A DNA stretch of 64,000 nt from Ganoderma boninense (lineage: Eukaryota > Basidiomycota > Agaricomycetes > Polyporales > Polyporaceae). Positions 47,005 through 58,281 of this stretch are shown here, piece by piece (the stretch's first letter is position 1; every line of letters starts with the position of its first letter). The notes below the pieces were generated by a model, which saw only the letters and a program-made list of their open reading frames with translations, searched no databases and was not told where the DNA came from. The stretch lies in NCBI GenBank assembly GCA_002900995.3, contig CM035313.1, forward strand, positions 2,418,001 through 2,482,000. The letters are read 5' to 3'. The translations under genes and the position numbers were made by a program.

Positions 47005-47923
47005 ATGTTCGCCCTGAAATTCTCTGCGATCACTCTTGCTAGTGCTCTCCTCCTCGCCCCGTCCGCCTCTGGGGCAGCCCTCCAGAGACGTGCCGCTGCG
47101 TACTTCGACCCTAAGGCTGGTGGAGGCTCTATGTTCGTCGACACCGGTAACGGACTCGGGGAGCCTCTGAATGTATGTTCCCACCCGCATACCTCTTCTA
47201 CCTAGCTTATCTAACCCCCCACGTTCTTCGGCACCGCAGGTCATCGTCTCCGGGCTCAGCTCCTCTGCCGTCCTCAACGAGGATGGCTTGATCAACTATG
47301 CAAGGGCCATTGGATTGTACGCCTCTGCTCGCAGGCTCCACACACGCACGTCTGACTTGTGATGATCTGCATCTGCCCGTTTAGCTCGACAGAATGCTTC
47401 GGCATCCACATCGGCAATCCCTTTCCCGCAAACTTGGGCGACGGCCATGGTCCGGTCAACCAAACCGTTGAGCTCCGCCAGGACTACGGCAGCGCGGGTG
47501 CGGGCACATGCCTCGAGTCCCTCATCGGCGGCAACCACTTCCGCGTGTACTTCCAGAACGGGCCCACCGCCGACAGCGGGGCGGCTTTCCTTGCGTGGGT
47601 GTATGCATGTCCTTCTTGTTCGACCGGAGCTGATGAGGCGTTGCTTCGTCCTCTTCCTCGTATTCTTGTACCTGGTTGAGACTTCTTCCAGTGTCTCCAA
47701 GGAGGAGCCTGCGACGGACAACCACGACATTGTACCCGACGGCTACGACATCGGCCGCAACTCCCTCGTTCAGGGCGCACTCGGGACGACGAGCTACGGT
47801 GGGGTGACGTACTCGACCACCGCACGGAACATTACCGGGCTTATGGCCGCCGGCTCCGAGGGCGTGAACCACGGTATCGCGGTCGACGGCATAGTGACCC
47901 TCCTCACGGTCACCATCCAGTGA
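47005..47923 (+). CDS. Small secreted protein of unknown function
   Basis: Four exons (47005-47172, 47240-47316, 47385-47600, 47692-47923) give 230 residues. The N-terminus MFALKFSAITLASALLLAPS is a clear signal peptide with likely cleavage near residue 23, and an Arg-Arg pair shortly after could be a Kex2 site. The mature part has GLSSSAVLNEDGLINYARAI, ECFGIHIGNPFPANLGDGHG, VNQTVELRQDYGSAGAGTCL, SLIGGNHFRVYFQNGP and a GSEGVNHGIAVDGIVTLLTV ending. I believe similar secreted proteins are common in Agaricomycetes, without known function. Two Cys in the mature part may form one disulfide. Exon 3-4 junction (GT|GTATGC to CAG|T) was set by phase and gives AWVVSKEE; neighbouring donors would shift it by a few residues. 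Confidence 0.8.
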
Positions 47924-48768
47924 GCTCGCGTAGCGTTTGGCGTACCTTCTTTCGGGCCCGCTTGACTCGTGATCGCTCGGAGCCCTGTTTGCGCGATAAT
48001 GGCGCGGGGCGACTTAGGATTCTGGCACGACACCTGACACTTAACGCGTTGTATTGCGCCTTATGACCTCACGAGAATCATGCATTTAGAGATACCTCAG
48101 TATATCGATACCGTTGCTTCGTAGTTCGAAGTGTGTCGGTCAACTCGGAAATTGGGCCTCCGGTTGTTGTTCTTCGCAATCACGACACCATGTCAACAAC
48201 ATTCCCAGCAACGACAAGAGAATCGCTTGATCCTCTTCAGTTCGACGGGCATGCACACGGCATTACGATATTGTACCACAAGGGAGTGGAGTGCGAGACA
48301 TCGGCCAAGTTGAAGAGGAACCATGCCTACTGCGCATGGTGTCAATCGGGGTTTGCACAAATGATCGACAGTCCCTGAATGTTTCGATGAACGCTTCATC
48401 GTTTGCACCCAAGTATTACGATCCGGATTTGAAGAAGCTTCATACTTGCATTGGTGCATCACTCAACTGTGGCCCACCCTGTGAAAGCATGATTAGTAAA
48501 AAACATTTACCTCCGTGAAGCGTTGCAAAACACGTCCCAAAACAGTGTGTGGTGACGTCATGACGTTCAGGGACTGCCTCCGGGTCCAGGTCAAGTAGTA
48601 CTCATGTCGTGCCATCCGTTCTCGCAGGTCAGCAGGAAGCCATACAACGTCCACATTACACACCAAAATGAACGTAGCACATACAAAACGAGATCCAACA
48701 GAGTCCCAGAGTCCGACGAGATGGGAAGGAAGCCCCAATCCCAATAATCACCTGCAACTCCCCCGCGT
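47924..48768. other. Convergent 3' region
   Basis: The secreted-protein gene and the next minus-strand gene end towards each other. Short frames only. Confidence 0.45.
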
Positions 48769-49287
48769 CTACTGGTACCGCTCCTTCTTCAGCTTCAGCC
48801 GCCGCTGTCTCGCGTTCTCCCTCGCAGCGCTGTCTTCCCGGCAGGCTTGGACGAGCATGCGTGCCTCCTGGATGCCGAGGCGAACGCGCTGTACCTCCGT
48901 CGCGACGTCGTTCTCCATGGCCTCCAGGAGGTCGAGCAGGGAGATGACCTGCTTCGGCGGGATGCGGGAAGCAGGCGAAATCGGCGTCAGGGGAGAGGTG
49001 GGCGTCGAGGGTGCGGAGGACGGCGCGAGAGCCGCGAGCGGGGGCAGGGCGAGCTTCGGGAGAAGGCTGCCCTTGCGGCGGGAAGGACGGCTCGAGCTGA
49101 ATCCCATGGCTAGTGGTTTGGGTTCGAGCTGCGGGGAAGAGGGCGAGCAAGGGCCGATGGTGATGGTGGGGAGGGGCCCGGCCAGCGTCGTGAATAACTC
49201 TTCGGGGAGCAGGCTACTCCCGGAGAGGAGGGGGGATTCGGAGATGTTCACGGGAAGGAGGGGTGCGCTAGACTGGGTTGCGGCCAT
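48769..49287 (-). CDS. Hypothetical protein with C-terminal coiled coil
   Basis: A single uninterrupted frame of 172 residues from ATG 49287. Residues 1-105 are Ser/Pro/Leu-rich and probably disordered. Residues 110-172 form an amphipathic, charged helix (VISLLDLLEAMENDVATEV, QRVRLGIQEARMLVQACRED, then a Lys/Arg-rich end) consistent with a coiled coil. I do not recognise the family. The ordered helix with heptad-like Leu/Val spacing after a disordered segment makes it more likely real than chance, and the codon use is like that of its neighbours. There is no signal peptide or membrane segment. Confidence 0.55.
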   Translation of the reverse strand: MAATQSSAPLLPVNISESPLLSGSSLLPEELFTTLAGPLPTITIGPCSPSSPQLEPKPLAMGFSSSRPSRRKGSLLPKLALPPLAALAPSSAPSTPTSPLTPISPASRIPPKQVISLLDLLEAMENDVATEVQRVRLGIQEARMLVQACREDSAARENARQRRLKLKKERYQ

Positions 49288-49771
49288 GGTAGCGTTCGCT
49301 GCGCAGGTAGGTTGAGTGGGTTAACGAGCGTGTCTCTGTGCGGTGGTGAGAGGGTTCGGGTGCCCAGGGGGCCAACTAGGCGGTCGGTAAGCTAGGGATG
49401 CTAGAGAGGTGAGAGAAAGGTGGAGTCGCAGGTTTTATACACGTCCCGGGCAGTAGCGCAACCGAAGAGATTCAATTCCGAACTGGCGCATCTGTGTGAC
49501 GAGATGCCGACCAAACCTACCATACCCATGTAGTCCATGGAGACATCACTTGGTCGAAGACGCGAAAGCAGCTAGAAGATGTGGCTTCGTCTCTCAAAGG
49601 AGGGTGTCGGGGCCCGAGAAGGTGGTAGTTCGCAGCAGGCTGGGAAGATGTGCAGGCATATCATCCGCTAACTCCAGCGCCAAGAATGATTACATAATCA
49701 AAGAGCAGGGCGAACTCGCGGGTGAGGTCGGCAGCAGCAACAGCCATCCTTCTCGTCTCCACCTCCCTACC
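49288..49771. other. Divergent intergenic region
   Basis: Shared upstream region of the coiled-coil orphan (minus) and the mitochondrial protein gene (plus). No specific site recognised. Confidence 0.4.
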
Positions 49772-50396
49772 ATGTCTCTCGCAAGGGCGGCCGGCGCCGT
49801 CTTGCGCCCCACACAGCGGGCTAGCACCACCCTCGTTCAGCGCAGAGCCGCGTCCTCTCACGCCCACGAGGAACATCATGAGGAACACCACGAGGAGTAC
49901 CATGATCCCAATGTCTACGAGCCCGAAGGTGTGTTGAACAATCTTTGAAGTCTTTAGCTAGTGTACCTAACCGACCCAATATCGTGTTTTCAAGTGTTCA
50001 ACACTCCGTTTTGGCGCCGCGTCGTCATCGCTGGAGTTGGCATTGTCGCGTTCTACAAGTTTGCTCCCGAGCCGACCAACGACACGGCTCTCGCAAAGTA
50101 CATTTCCAGCACAATGACAGCACCAGAGGTCTGGAGCAATGCGTCCTTCAAACACCTTGTGCTTTCCGCGAAGGGTTCGGAGGAAACGCTGTTGATGGCA
50201 GACGCGAAGCCACCCGTCGTTCATCGCTATCGGTTCCCTCAGTGCGTGACGGGTCTATCATCTCCAGGATATCCTCTCTGACCATATCGTGTTTTCCATG
50301 TTGTAATGTTGTAGGCGGCTCGAGCAGTACTCTCCTCACGCTCAGCCCGTTGGCATGACTCTCAAGGTGGACGACGTTGTTGTAAAGAGAAACTAG
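49772..50396 (+). CDS. Small mitochondrial single-pass membrane protein
   Basis: Three exons (49772-49928, 49995-50241, 50315-50396) give 161 residues. The N-terminus MSLARAAGAVLRPTQRASTT is a classic Arg/Ser/Ala-rich mitochondrial presequence. It is followed by a His/Glu-rich stretch (HEEHHEEHHEEYHDPNVYEP) and one membrane helix (FWRRVVIAGVGIVAFYKFAP). The remainder is soluble, with RYRFPQRLEQYSPHAQPVG near the end. The size and layout are those of accessory subunits of inner-membrane complexes, for example complex I, but I cannot assign it to a named subunit. Introns follow codon phases 1 and 2 and both close cleanly. Confidence 0.75.
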
Positions 50397-50631
50397 ACCT
50401 CGCAAATACACTTTCTGGTGTTCCTTTTGACGCACATCCAGTGTGGGGTCGCCATCTTCTGCCTGTCAATTTCCAAGCTCGTTCGAAGGCGTTTCGCGTC
50501 CATGCTCTACGTTGAATCCCAAACAACTGGCCATGCGCTCACAATATTCTACAACATGTCGTCGCCGCCTTCTACGATTCTCAACTCTTGGTTGAACAAG
50601 TCCCCGTTTTCTCTTGTGCTGATCTAGACAG

Positions 50632-52040
50632 TTACAGTTTGATCTTCTGCGCGCGGGCCTTCTTGAGCTCCTCAACCTCTCCAACCGTCGGCAGGACGAA
50701 GTTGTACTGCCATACCCACACTCGTCCACCCTGAACCTGACCTTCCTTGAAGCCCATTTCTGCCCACCGCTTCGGATCGAGTTCTTCCGTGAGCTGGCAG
50801 ATGAGCGACTTCTTCGTGGCAAAGACGGGGTCCGTGCCGAGGAATGGCGAGTGGGAGGGATAGAGGGCGGATGTCAAACTTGGACAGAGGTGAGTAAGGC
50901 AACAACAAGCACTTGATGCAGAGTCTGCTTACTCGTCGTATCCAGGTGCCTTCACTGTGAAGTGAATGTGGGATGCTCGGTGGGGGTGGCGGCCTGTCAG
51001 CACGGTGAGCCAACTGTAGAACAGGTCTCGTGTTCGGATTCGCCACTTACCTAGCACCTTTAGGAGGTCACCGGTAGGACCATCACTTGGCTGAAATTGC
51101 AATTGCTGGCGGTCAGACGGCTTGTGCTTGCACAACATGAAAGGAAAGCCGTACGATGGGGTATGCAGTGGGCAGAATCCCGCGGTAAGTGAATGTGCCA
51201 TCGGGGTTGGCAACAATCTTCCCCCGGTCATTGGGCTCCTCACGATCGGGATACTGGATGTCGTACACACCGTCTCCGTCGGCTTGCCACTGTCAATCAG
51301 ATGGTAAAAACCAGAATCATCATGTCGAAGGGAGCACTGCTGACCACATCGACGGTTGCACCCTTCAGCCCTTCGCCCTTCACGTTCTTGACGGTTCCAA
51401 TGAAATACATTGACTCGCCTTGCGTGCTCGCCTTCGCAAGCGACGATCCGGAGGGCACTGTCGGCGCATCGTCTGTGTAGAACGGACCAGGTTCACATCC
51501 GTCGGTACAGCCCTGCGATGGAATGGTGTTCGTAACATTGCTTCCGAAAATAAATGAAGCAGCGAGAATCCGTACCGGAGGCTTCGGATGGTTGATCTCA
51601 TCCACCAGGGCGCTGAACCCGAGGCAGTCACTCAGCAGGACGAACTCGTTCTTGTACTCAGTGCTCTCCCTGCCCACGCGCGTCAGAAACTTGACCGCCT
51701 TGGTCCATTCTGCGTGGGTGAGCTGCGTCTCGCGTGCGAACGCGTGGAGATGAGAGACGAGCGCAGTGACGACCTCGAGAGTACGGGGATCCTTGCTGAG
51801 GGTCTTGTGGAGCAGTTGGACGCTGTATCACGTCCCGTGGCGGGGCCAGAGCGGTGAACATCCCGCTTCTACGAACACAAACAGAGATGGCCATCGGACG
51901 TACTGGTCAGTGATTGTGTAATCTGTGTCCTCACGGAAGTCGCGCTCCAAGGGCAGGTCCTTCGGGACTTCGTGTTCCAGTTGGGCGCGAATGGCGCGCC
52001 CGACAAGGAGGGGGTTCTTCATCTGCTGTTCAGAGGCCAT
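50632..52040 (-). CDS. Intradiol ring-cleavage dioxygenase (catechol/hydroxyquinol 1,2-type)
   Basis: Seven exons (52040-51904, 51822-51576, 51512-51345, 51289-51155, 51090-51051, 50993-50933, 50878-50632) give 344 residues. These non-haem Fe(III) enzymes open catechol or hydroxyquinol between the hydroxyls, feeding the 3-oxoadipate route used for lignin-derived aromatics. The N-terminal helical dimerisation domain (EFVLLSDCLGFSALVDEINH) and the beta-sandwich are both there: EPGPFYTDDAP, GATVDVWQADGDGVYDIQYP (first iron Tyr), RGILPTAYPIPSDGPTGDLL (second iron Tyr) and HPHRASHIHFTVKAPGYDD (two iron His). Length and N-terminal domain match the 1,2-dioxygenases rather than protocatechuate 3,4-dioxygenase. 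No signal peptide, so intracellular. Substrate preference (catechol or hydroxyquinol) is open. Confidence 0.92.
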
Positions 52041-52909
52041 GGTGTTCGACGTTGTGCGATCGGGGCTGTTCCACAGGTGCCTGTTTGCGTTCTAAGGCCT
52101 GTTCACGGAGCACAAAGGAGCTAGACGAAGGTACCAAACCGCTGCAGATTCAGACATTTATATGTGTAGGAGCCGCGAGCCGTGTATATCTTCGCGCGCC
52201 GGCGGCGTGTTGCTTGCGAGCCGTCGTGGGTGGGGAGAAGGCACGCTTATTCATGATGGAATAGTGCATGGAGGATTGGGTCGGATGAATGTTTATACAA
52301 GCTGCGATGGTCTCACGAGAACACATCCTGTGACCCCCAGCTTGGACTGAAACGGGCCCCGAGGCGTCGCACTGCACTCTCGACCGGACATCTGAGGCCC
52401 TAGAGAGGCTGGATTTTGGAGATCATGACATAGCGCTGGCCAAGTCGAGGACTGGTCTGTCAAATGACGGTCGGAGGTGGGCTCGAGGAGCTTGTTCAAG
52501 GAGGGAGGGCCAAATGGCCAGGTATGGTTTCTCCTCGGCCCCCGGAACAAGCATTGAGATAGTGACCTGAGACGGCGCCTTTGATCAACTGATACAAGAA
52601 AGGAAGGCCGAAACACTATTATATGCGCTCTGTCGTACAGGCTTAAGCTTAGTGGAGTGGAAGGACAGAGGGAGGTTAAAGAGCAAGTCGATCAGGGACG
52701 TGCAAGTCGGGCACGGACGCGTTGATGGACGAGAAAAGATGACCAAGAAAGGGACTGATGCTGAGGTAAGCAGGAGTTGAGTTGGTTGATGTGAGTTGGG
52801 CGCACGTTGTCAACGCGCTGCCAGGGCCCAGCGACGGCGCGACGGCTCTGTTCTTCTCCCCATTACGTGCAGTATACCCCTCGCGAGCACGCTCTCCGGT
52901 CCTCCAGCC
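52041..52909. other. Divergent promoter region, dioxygenase and Rax2 genes
   Basis: 869 bp between two start codons on opposite strands. Frames here are short and biased. No discrete regulatory site recognised. Confidence 0.45.
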
Positions 52910-55900
52910 ATGCCCTCTCGATCTCGACGCAGAACACGGCCCTCGCCCCGAGCACCAACCCTCGTCGCCCTCGCCCTCTCCGCCCATGTCGTCCTCGCCG
53001 CTTCAAACTCCCCCCTCGTCAACTTCTCCCCCATGGGCAAGGTTGGCCTTGCAGGTGCTTTCGCAGGCCTTGATCTCGTCGACAACACCACCTCTGTCAC
53101 CTTCGATCCCTCCACCGCCTCCCTCCTCTCCCGCGCATCCGACGGCTCCCTCTCCAAAGTCGCGTCAACAAATTCCGGCGGCAGCATCTCCGCTGGATGC
53201 ACCCTTGGCGACGTCTACTATTTTGCAGGGAGCTTCTCATCCGTCGATGGCACAGACGCGAACAACGTCGCATCCTATTCTTCCTCCGACAACTCCATCT
53301 CTTCCTTGGGTCAGAACGGCCCCGACGGTGTCGTGCGCGCTCTCTATTGCGACTCGTCGCGGAAACAGGTGTGGGCAGGCGGGCACTTTAGCTCTCCAGG
53401 CGCGTCCGTCGCGGTCTGGGATATCGCGTCGTCGTCCTGGTCTGCGGCCCCCTTTGGCGGACTGACCGGCGCGGCCGCTGAAGTCTTGTCTATCACGTCC
53501 AACTCGTCCCAGTCCAGTCTTTACATCTCCGGCTCCTTCATCGCCTCCTTTGGTAACGGTTCCGTCGTCCTTAACGGCACCCACAACCCCAATGTCCCCT
53601 TCTCCTCTGGCGCCACTCCCTTCTCGTCCTCCCTCGTCCCCGTCCCCCTCCAGGGTTCCCAAGCGTCTGCTGGGCCGTCATCTTCCGACAGCAACTTTAA
53701 CAACATCAACAACACCCTCTGTCCCGCTGGTGCTGACGGCCCCGGCAACACATGGCTCGCCGCAGATGGAGCCCGGCCTGTCATTACGATCAGGAAATTC
53801 TCATTCCTTACCGCGAGGGGTATCCGTCTTGGCAACACCTTCCTGGATGGACGTGGAACTACTGCATTCAGGTGAGCTGCTGGTATGGCTCTGCTTTTGG
53901 ATTATATTGAGCCTAGTATCCCAGCGTCGCCACAATCCCCGACAACAACGTGCAACAGCTACACTACTTGGATCCCACCGACAACCAGAATAAGACGTGT
54001 ACGAATAGCTGTCCCCTTCTCACCGATCCCACGGTGCCCTATCAAGACTTCCTGTTCGACTCGGATATGGATGTCACTGGTTTCCAGCTGACGTTGTCAG
54101 GGTGGAAGGGGGATGGCGCAGGATTGCACCTCCTCCAGCTTCTCTCATCTGGTGCCTTCGCGTCGGCCATCGGCTCCCAAAACGGCCAGTCCTGCTTCGC
54201 TCCTGGCCCGTCTAACGTGACGCTTACGGGTAATTGGACTGAGAAGGACGTGGACACTTCGATTCCCGGCACTGTCCAGGCGGTCCTTGTGTCCGAGGTC
54301 GACGTCGGAACTTCCCAAGCAGACGGTCCCAGCTTCACATGGATGCCCTACATCTCCGCGTCTGGGGAGTATGACATCAATCTGCTTGTCCCGGGCTGCA
54401 CCAACTTCCAGGACTGTCCTCTCCGCACCAGCGTGCAGGTTACCGTCTTTCCCGGCGGTGGTCAGAACCCATGGGTCACCAATGTCACCCAGCAGAACAC
54501 GCAGGACGCCGCCCAACTCATCTACAGAGGCGCCATCGTCCCCACGACGCCCGACTTCCATGTGACGATAACCATGGTATTGGCGAGCGATCCAGAGGGT
54601 AGTGGCCAGAACGGCAAATACGAGATTGTCGCTGACCGTGTGCAACTCGTCCTGACGAACGCGAACGTGACCTCGTTCAATTCCACGGCGTCGTCCAGCA
54701 ACAGCTCGGCGTCCATCTCGGAGCAAAGTTTCGGCTTCCTCGAGTGGCCGTTGAGCAGTACATCGACATCCTCCGCCGCCCCCCTTGCTGCCATCCCGAC
54801 GACAGCAGTCACTGCCATGGACAACGTAGGATTTGGTCTTCTGTCTGCGCTTGGAGGGGTAGACTCGGTGGCCTCTACCTCCGATGTCATTGCATCCGTC
54901 GCTCAGCACCCCTCTGGTGCTCTCTTCCTTGGCGGACAGTTTTCCTTGACTGCTGGCTCCGCGTCTGGCGCTTCGAACATCGCGGTGTTCAAGAACGGTG
55001 CTCTTGCGGCGCTTTCCAACAACGGTCTGAACGGTGCTGTCACGTCTTTGGTTGTCGATGGGGATAGCCTTTACGTCGGAGGACTGTTCTCCGACACAGC
55101 GCAGGCCTCCAACGGCGCGTTGAAGGGCATCGCTGTCTACTCCATCTCGGGCAACACGTGGTCGCCCCTCCAAGCCGGCGTAAATGGTGCAGTCACCTCG
55201 CTCGATATCGCAAACAACCAGGTCCTAGTCGCAGGAAACTTCACGAAGCTCCTGACGTCCAGCGGCAGCACCATCGGTCAGAATGCGGCAGGCCTTGCTG
55301 TATGGGACATCTCGACCAGCAGCTGGGTCAATAGCGGTGGCTTCCTCGTCGGCGCCATGACCTTTGTCGGCAATGGCACGTCGGCCAACCCGCAGTTTGT
55401 CGCAGGGCGCGTCACCTCGTCCTCGAAGTTCGGCGCGTCCGGTTTCGTGATGTTGCAGAACGGCCAGAACGGACAGCCCGAAGTTACGCCCCTTGGCGTC
55501 CAGTTTGACGGGAGCAGCATTGGCAACACTACCAGTAATGCTGTGACTCTCACTCGTCGCGCCCACCACCGTCGCTCTGTCACAAGCTGGATTCCTAACC
55601 TCAGCGTCCTCACCATGTTCAAGCGCCAGTCCACCGCCGCCACGCTTGCGCCGCTCCCTAGCGCAGCCCCAGCTCCAGCCCCCGCGGTCCTGGCGGGCGC
55701 GTTTTGGACAAACACTAGCTCATCGCAGGAGGTCGTGATCATCGGCGGCAACTTCTCCTACACTGCCGGAGGCGCTGATGCGCAGAACCTCGCTGTGTAC
55801 AACGACAACAGCAAGGCCGTCACTGCGCTCAAGGGCAACCAGCCGAACGGCACGGTCCGCAGCCTGCTCGTCAAGAACAACTTCCTCTACGTCGGTGGCA

Positions 55901-57553
55901 CATTCACGGTCCAGGGCGTCGAGACCAACGGCTTCGCGATCTACGATCTCGCCAACCAGCGTTGGGACCTCGGCGGCGTAGACGAGCTTCAGGCTGCCTC
56001 CGGTGCGAGCGTCCTCGTGCGCTCCATCACAGACGCCCCCGCGGACGACCACACCGTCATTGTTGCGGGCTCGTTTGCGCAGGCTGGGTCGACGCCATGC
56101 CGTGCGATCTGCTCCCTCGACACTACGACTCGGAAGTGGACAGCCCTCGGGAACGGCATCCAAGGCGATGTTTCTTCGGTGGTCTACGCTGGGGTAAGTT
56201 TTATAGCGTAGACTTGGACCGTGGACACAGCTCATGTAGTTTCTCAGAGCGACTCCCTCATTGCGGCCGGTTCGATCGCGCTCGCAGACAGCACGCACGC
56301 GAATGTCGCCTCGTACGCGCTCTCCAACGGGACTTGGTCGTCCGTCGGAGACGGCAGCGTCATCCCAGGTCCCGTTACCGCTGTTGAGGTCAACAATAAC
56401 AACAAGAGCAGCATTTTCGCAGCTGGCCGGTAGGTTGCCTGTTTAATTGGAGCTTATTAACTTTGTGCTGATTCAATCGTTAGTGCTTCCGATGGCTTGT
56501 CTTCTTTCTTGTACTTCTGGGACGGCAAGAACTGGAACTCCGTTGGTAAGCCCCTTGTCAAACGGTACCATGTGATGCCGTCGCTCACGTTCTCGCAGGC
56601 TCTACTCTCCAGAACGCCACTGAGGTCTCTCAGTTGACCATGGTGCCTCTGCAGAATACGCATGCGAGCAATGGGATCATCGAGCCCGACCGCGTCTTGA
56701 TGATCTCTGGGACACTGTCGGATTCGTCCTTCGGCAACGCTTCGACCGCGCTCTTCGATGGCGCGTCATTTATACCCTACGTCGTGTCGACATCTCAGTC
56801 GGGTTCCCCTGGTACCGTTGCTGGCTTGTTCAGTTCAATCGCGAACTTCAGCTTCGACCAACATCGTAAGTCCCCGTCCTCCCTCCTCAGATGTTTCACA
56901 AAAGAGTCAGAAGGGTAACTGACTGACATGTGTGATAGACTTCCTCGCGACCGGTGTTGTCATTCTCATCTCTATCGCCATCGCCGCCGGTATCGTCTTC
57001 CTCCTCGCGCTGGTCGAGATACTATGGACCCTCTTCGCGCGTCGTGATGACAAGGTCGTCGCGATCAACCACGACGACCTCGACGCCGACGACGACTCCG
57101 CACACCGTCCGTCTTCGCTGCTCGAGCACATCAACGCCGCCACGCGCTCAGCGATCATGCAGAGCCCCTTCGGGCCGCACGGCGAGAAGGAGGCTGGCCT
57201 CACCGCCGCCGCTGGGGCCGCCGCTGCGCAGGACGATCCATTCAACGGCCCCGACGCGAGCAACTACGTACGTGCGGAGACGCCCTCGGATGCTCTTGTA
57301 GGTGGCCTTGATGGCGACGACCAGAGTAGGCCGGCGTATGCGCGGTACTCGTTTGATGGGAAGGGTGAGGGCGAACTTGCGCTGAGGACGGGCCAGGAGC
57401 TCGAGATCCTAGACGATAGAGACACTGCGTACGTCCCCTCCTTTCTCACATGCGTTTGCGCGGTACTGATCAAATGCCCTTTGCAGTTGGTGGTACGCGC
57501 GAGACACGCGTACAGGACAGGAAGGTGTCGTTCCTGCAGCATACGTGTACTGA
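52910..57553 (+). CDS. RAX2: Rax2-like cortical polarity marker with C-terminal SH3 domain
   Basis: Seven exons (52910-53871, 53925-56193, 56248-56429, 56484-56545, 56599-56865, 56939-57428, 57487-57553) encode 1432 residues. Rax2 is a plasma-membrane glycoprotein marking growth sites. A basic N-terminus and hydrophobic stretch (TLVALALSAHVVLAAS) form the signal sequence. The large ectodomain has repeated kelch-like blades typical of Rax2, such as LFLGGQFSLTAGSASGASNI, LYVGGLFSDT and VVIIGGNFSYTAGGADAQNL, with many N-x-S/T sites. One membrane helix follows near the C-terminus (GVVILISIAIAAGIVFLLAL). The cytosolic tail ends in an SH3 domain: ARYSFDGKGEGELALRTGQE, LEILDDRDTAWWYARD and GVVPAAYVY at the very end. 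The last 22 codons come from a separate exon. Budding yeast Rax2 has a short tail without SH3. Confidence 0.93.
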
Positions 57554-58281
57554 GGCTAGCTATCGAACACTTTTTCTATCCGCTGCATGAACCGTTGTTG
57601 GACCGCCATCGCATTTGAGTGCTGCTTTCGTCGCATCGTTAGTTATGCCCCCATGGTTTTGATACCCATGCCCATGACAAGATCGACCTTCAGGTCGTTC
57701 GCTCACGTTCTTGATATATCCTAACGTTCTGTCAGATCTTTTTCTCGTTCTTCGCACAACGGATGATGCATTTCTATTTTGGTGGTTCGTAGGTCTTCAT
57801 ATACAGTACGTAAGTTAAGTGTAATGCAAAGAAAGACGACGTGCGCGTGAACAGGGGTTGTGTCTTCATTGCTGCTGCGGTGCAGGTATCCCGAGATCAG
57901 TCGAGTGACGACGAACGAGTAGCTGTACGCCATTGATTTATTGGCGATTGAGTATGCGTTTGGCATGAGGTTCATGTTCATGGTAGGCGCCTTTCAAGCG
58001 CGCGTGAGAATGGTGGAGGAGTTGTTTGAGAGGACTCGGAATGGTTGTAGGATGGGATGAGCTTGTCATTGTCCACCAGGATGAGGGTGTCAACGGGTCA
58101 TGGATGCATCGAAATGCGCAGCTCTATTCGCCCCTCGATTCGCATCCAGCCCCACCGCTGCGCTTCCAGCTAAACTCGTTCAAATCTTTCTCAGCCCCAA
58201 CCCCCTATTCCTCCTCGGTAAAGCGTATATAGTCCTCGTCCTCACCGGTCGATACCCAATGCTCATCGACTTAACCCTACT
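57554..58281. other. Intergenic region upstream of the DUF2235 gene
   Basis: Rax2 3' UTR and the next promoter. A plus-strand frame from 58100 runs in phase with part of the DUF2235 gene and could be an alternative 5' end, but it lacks similarity. Confidence 0.4.

Noticed and set aside
46482..47144. 220-codon minus-strand frame
   Set aside because: Overlaps the signal-peptide exon of the secreted-protein gene; Arg/Gly-rich shadow composition.
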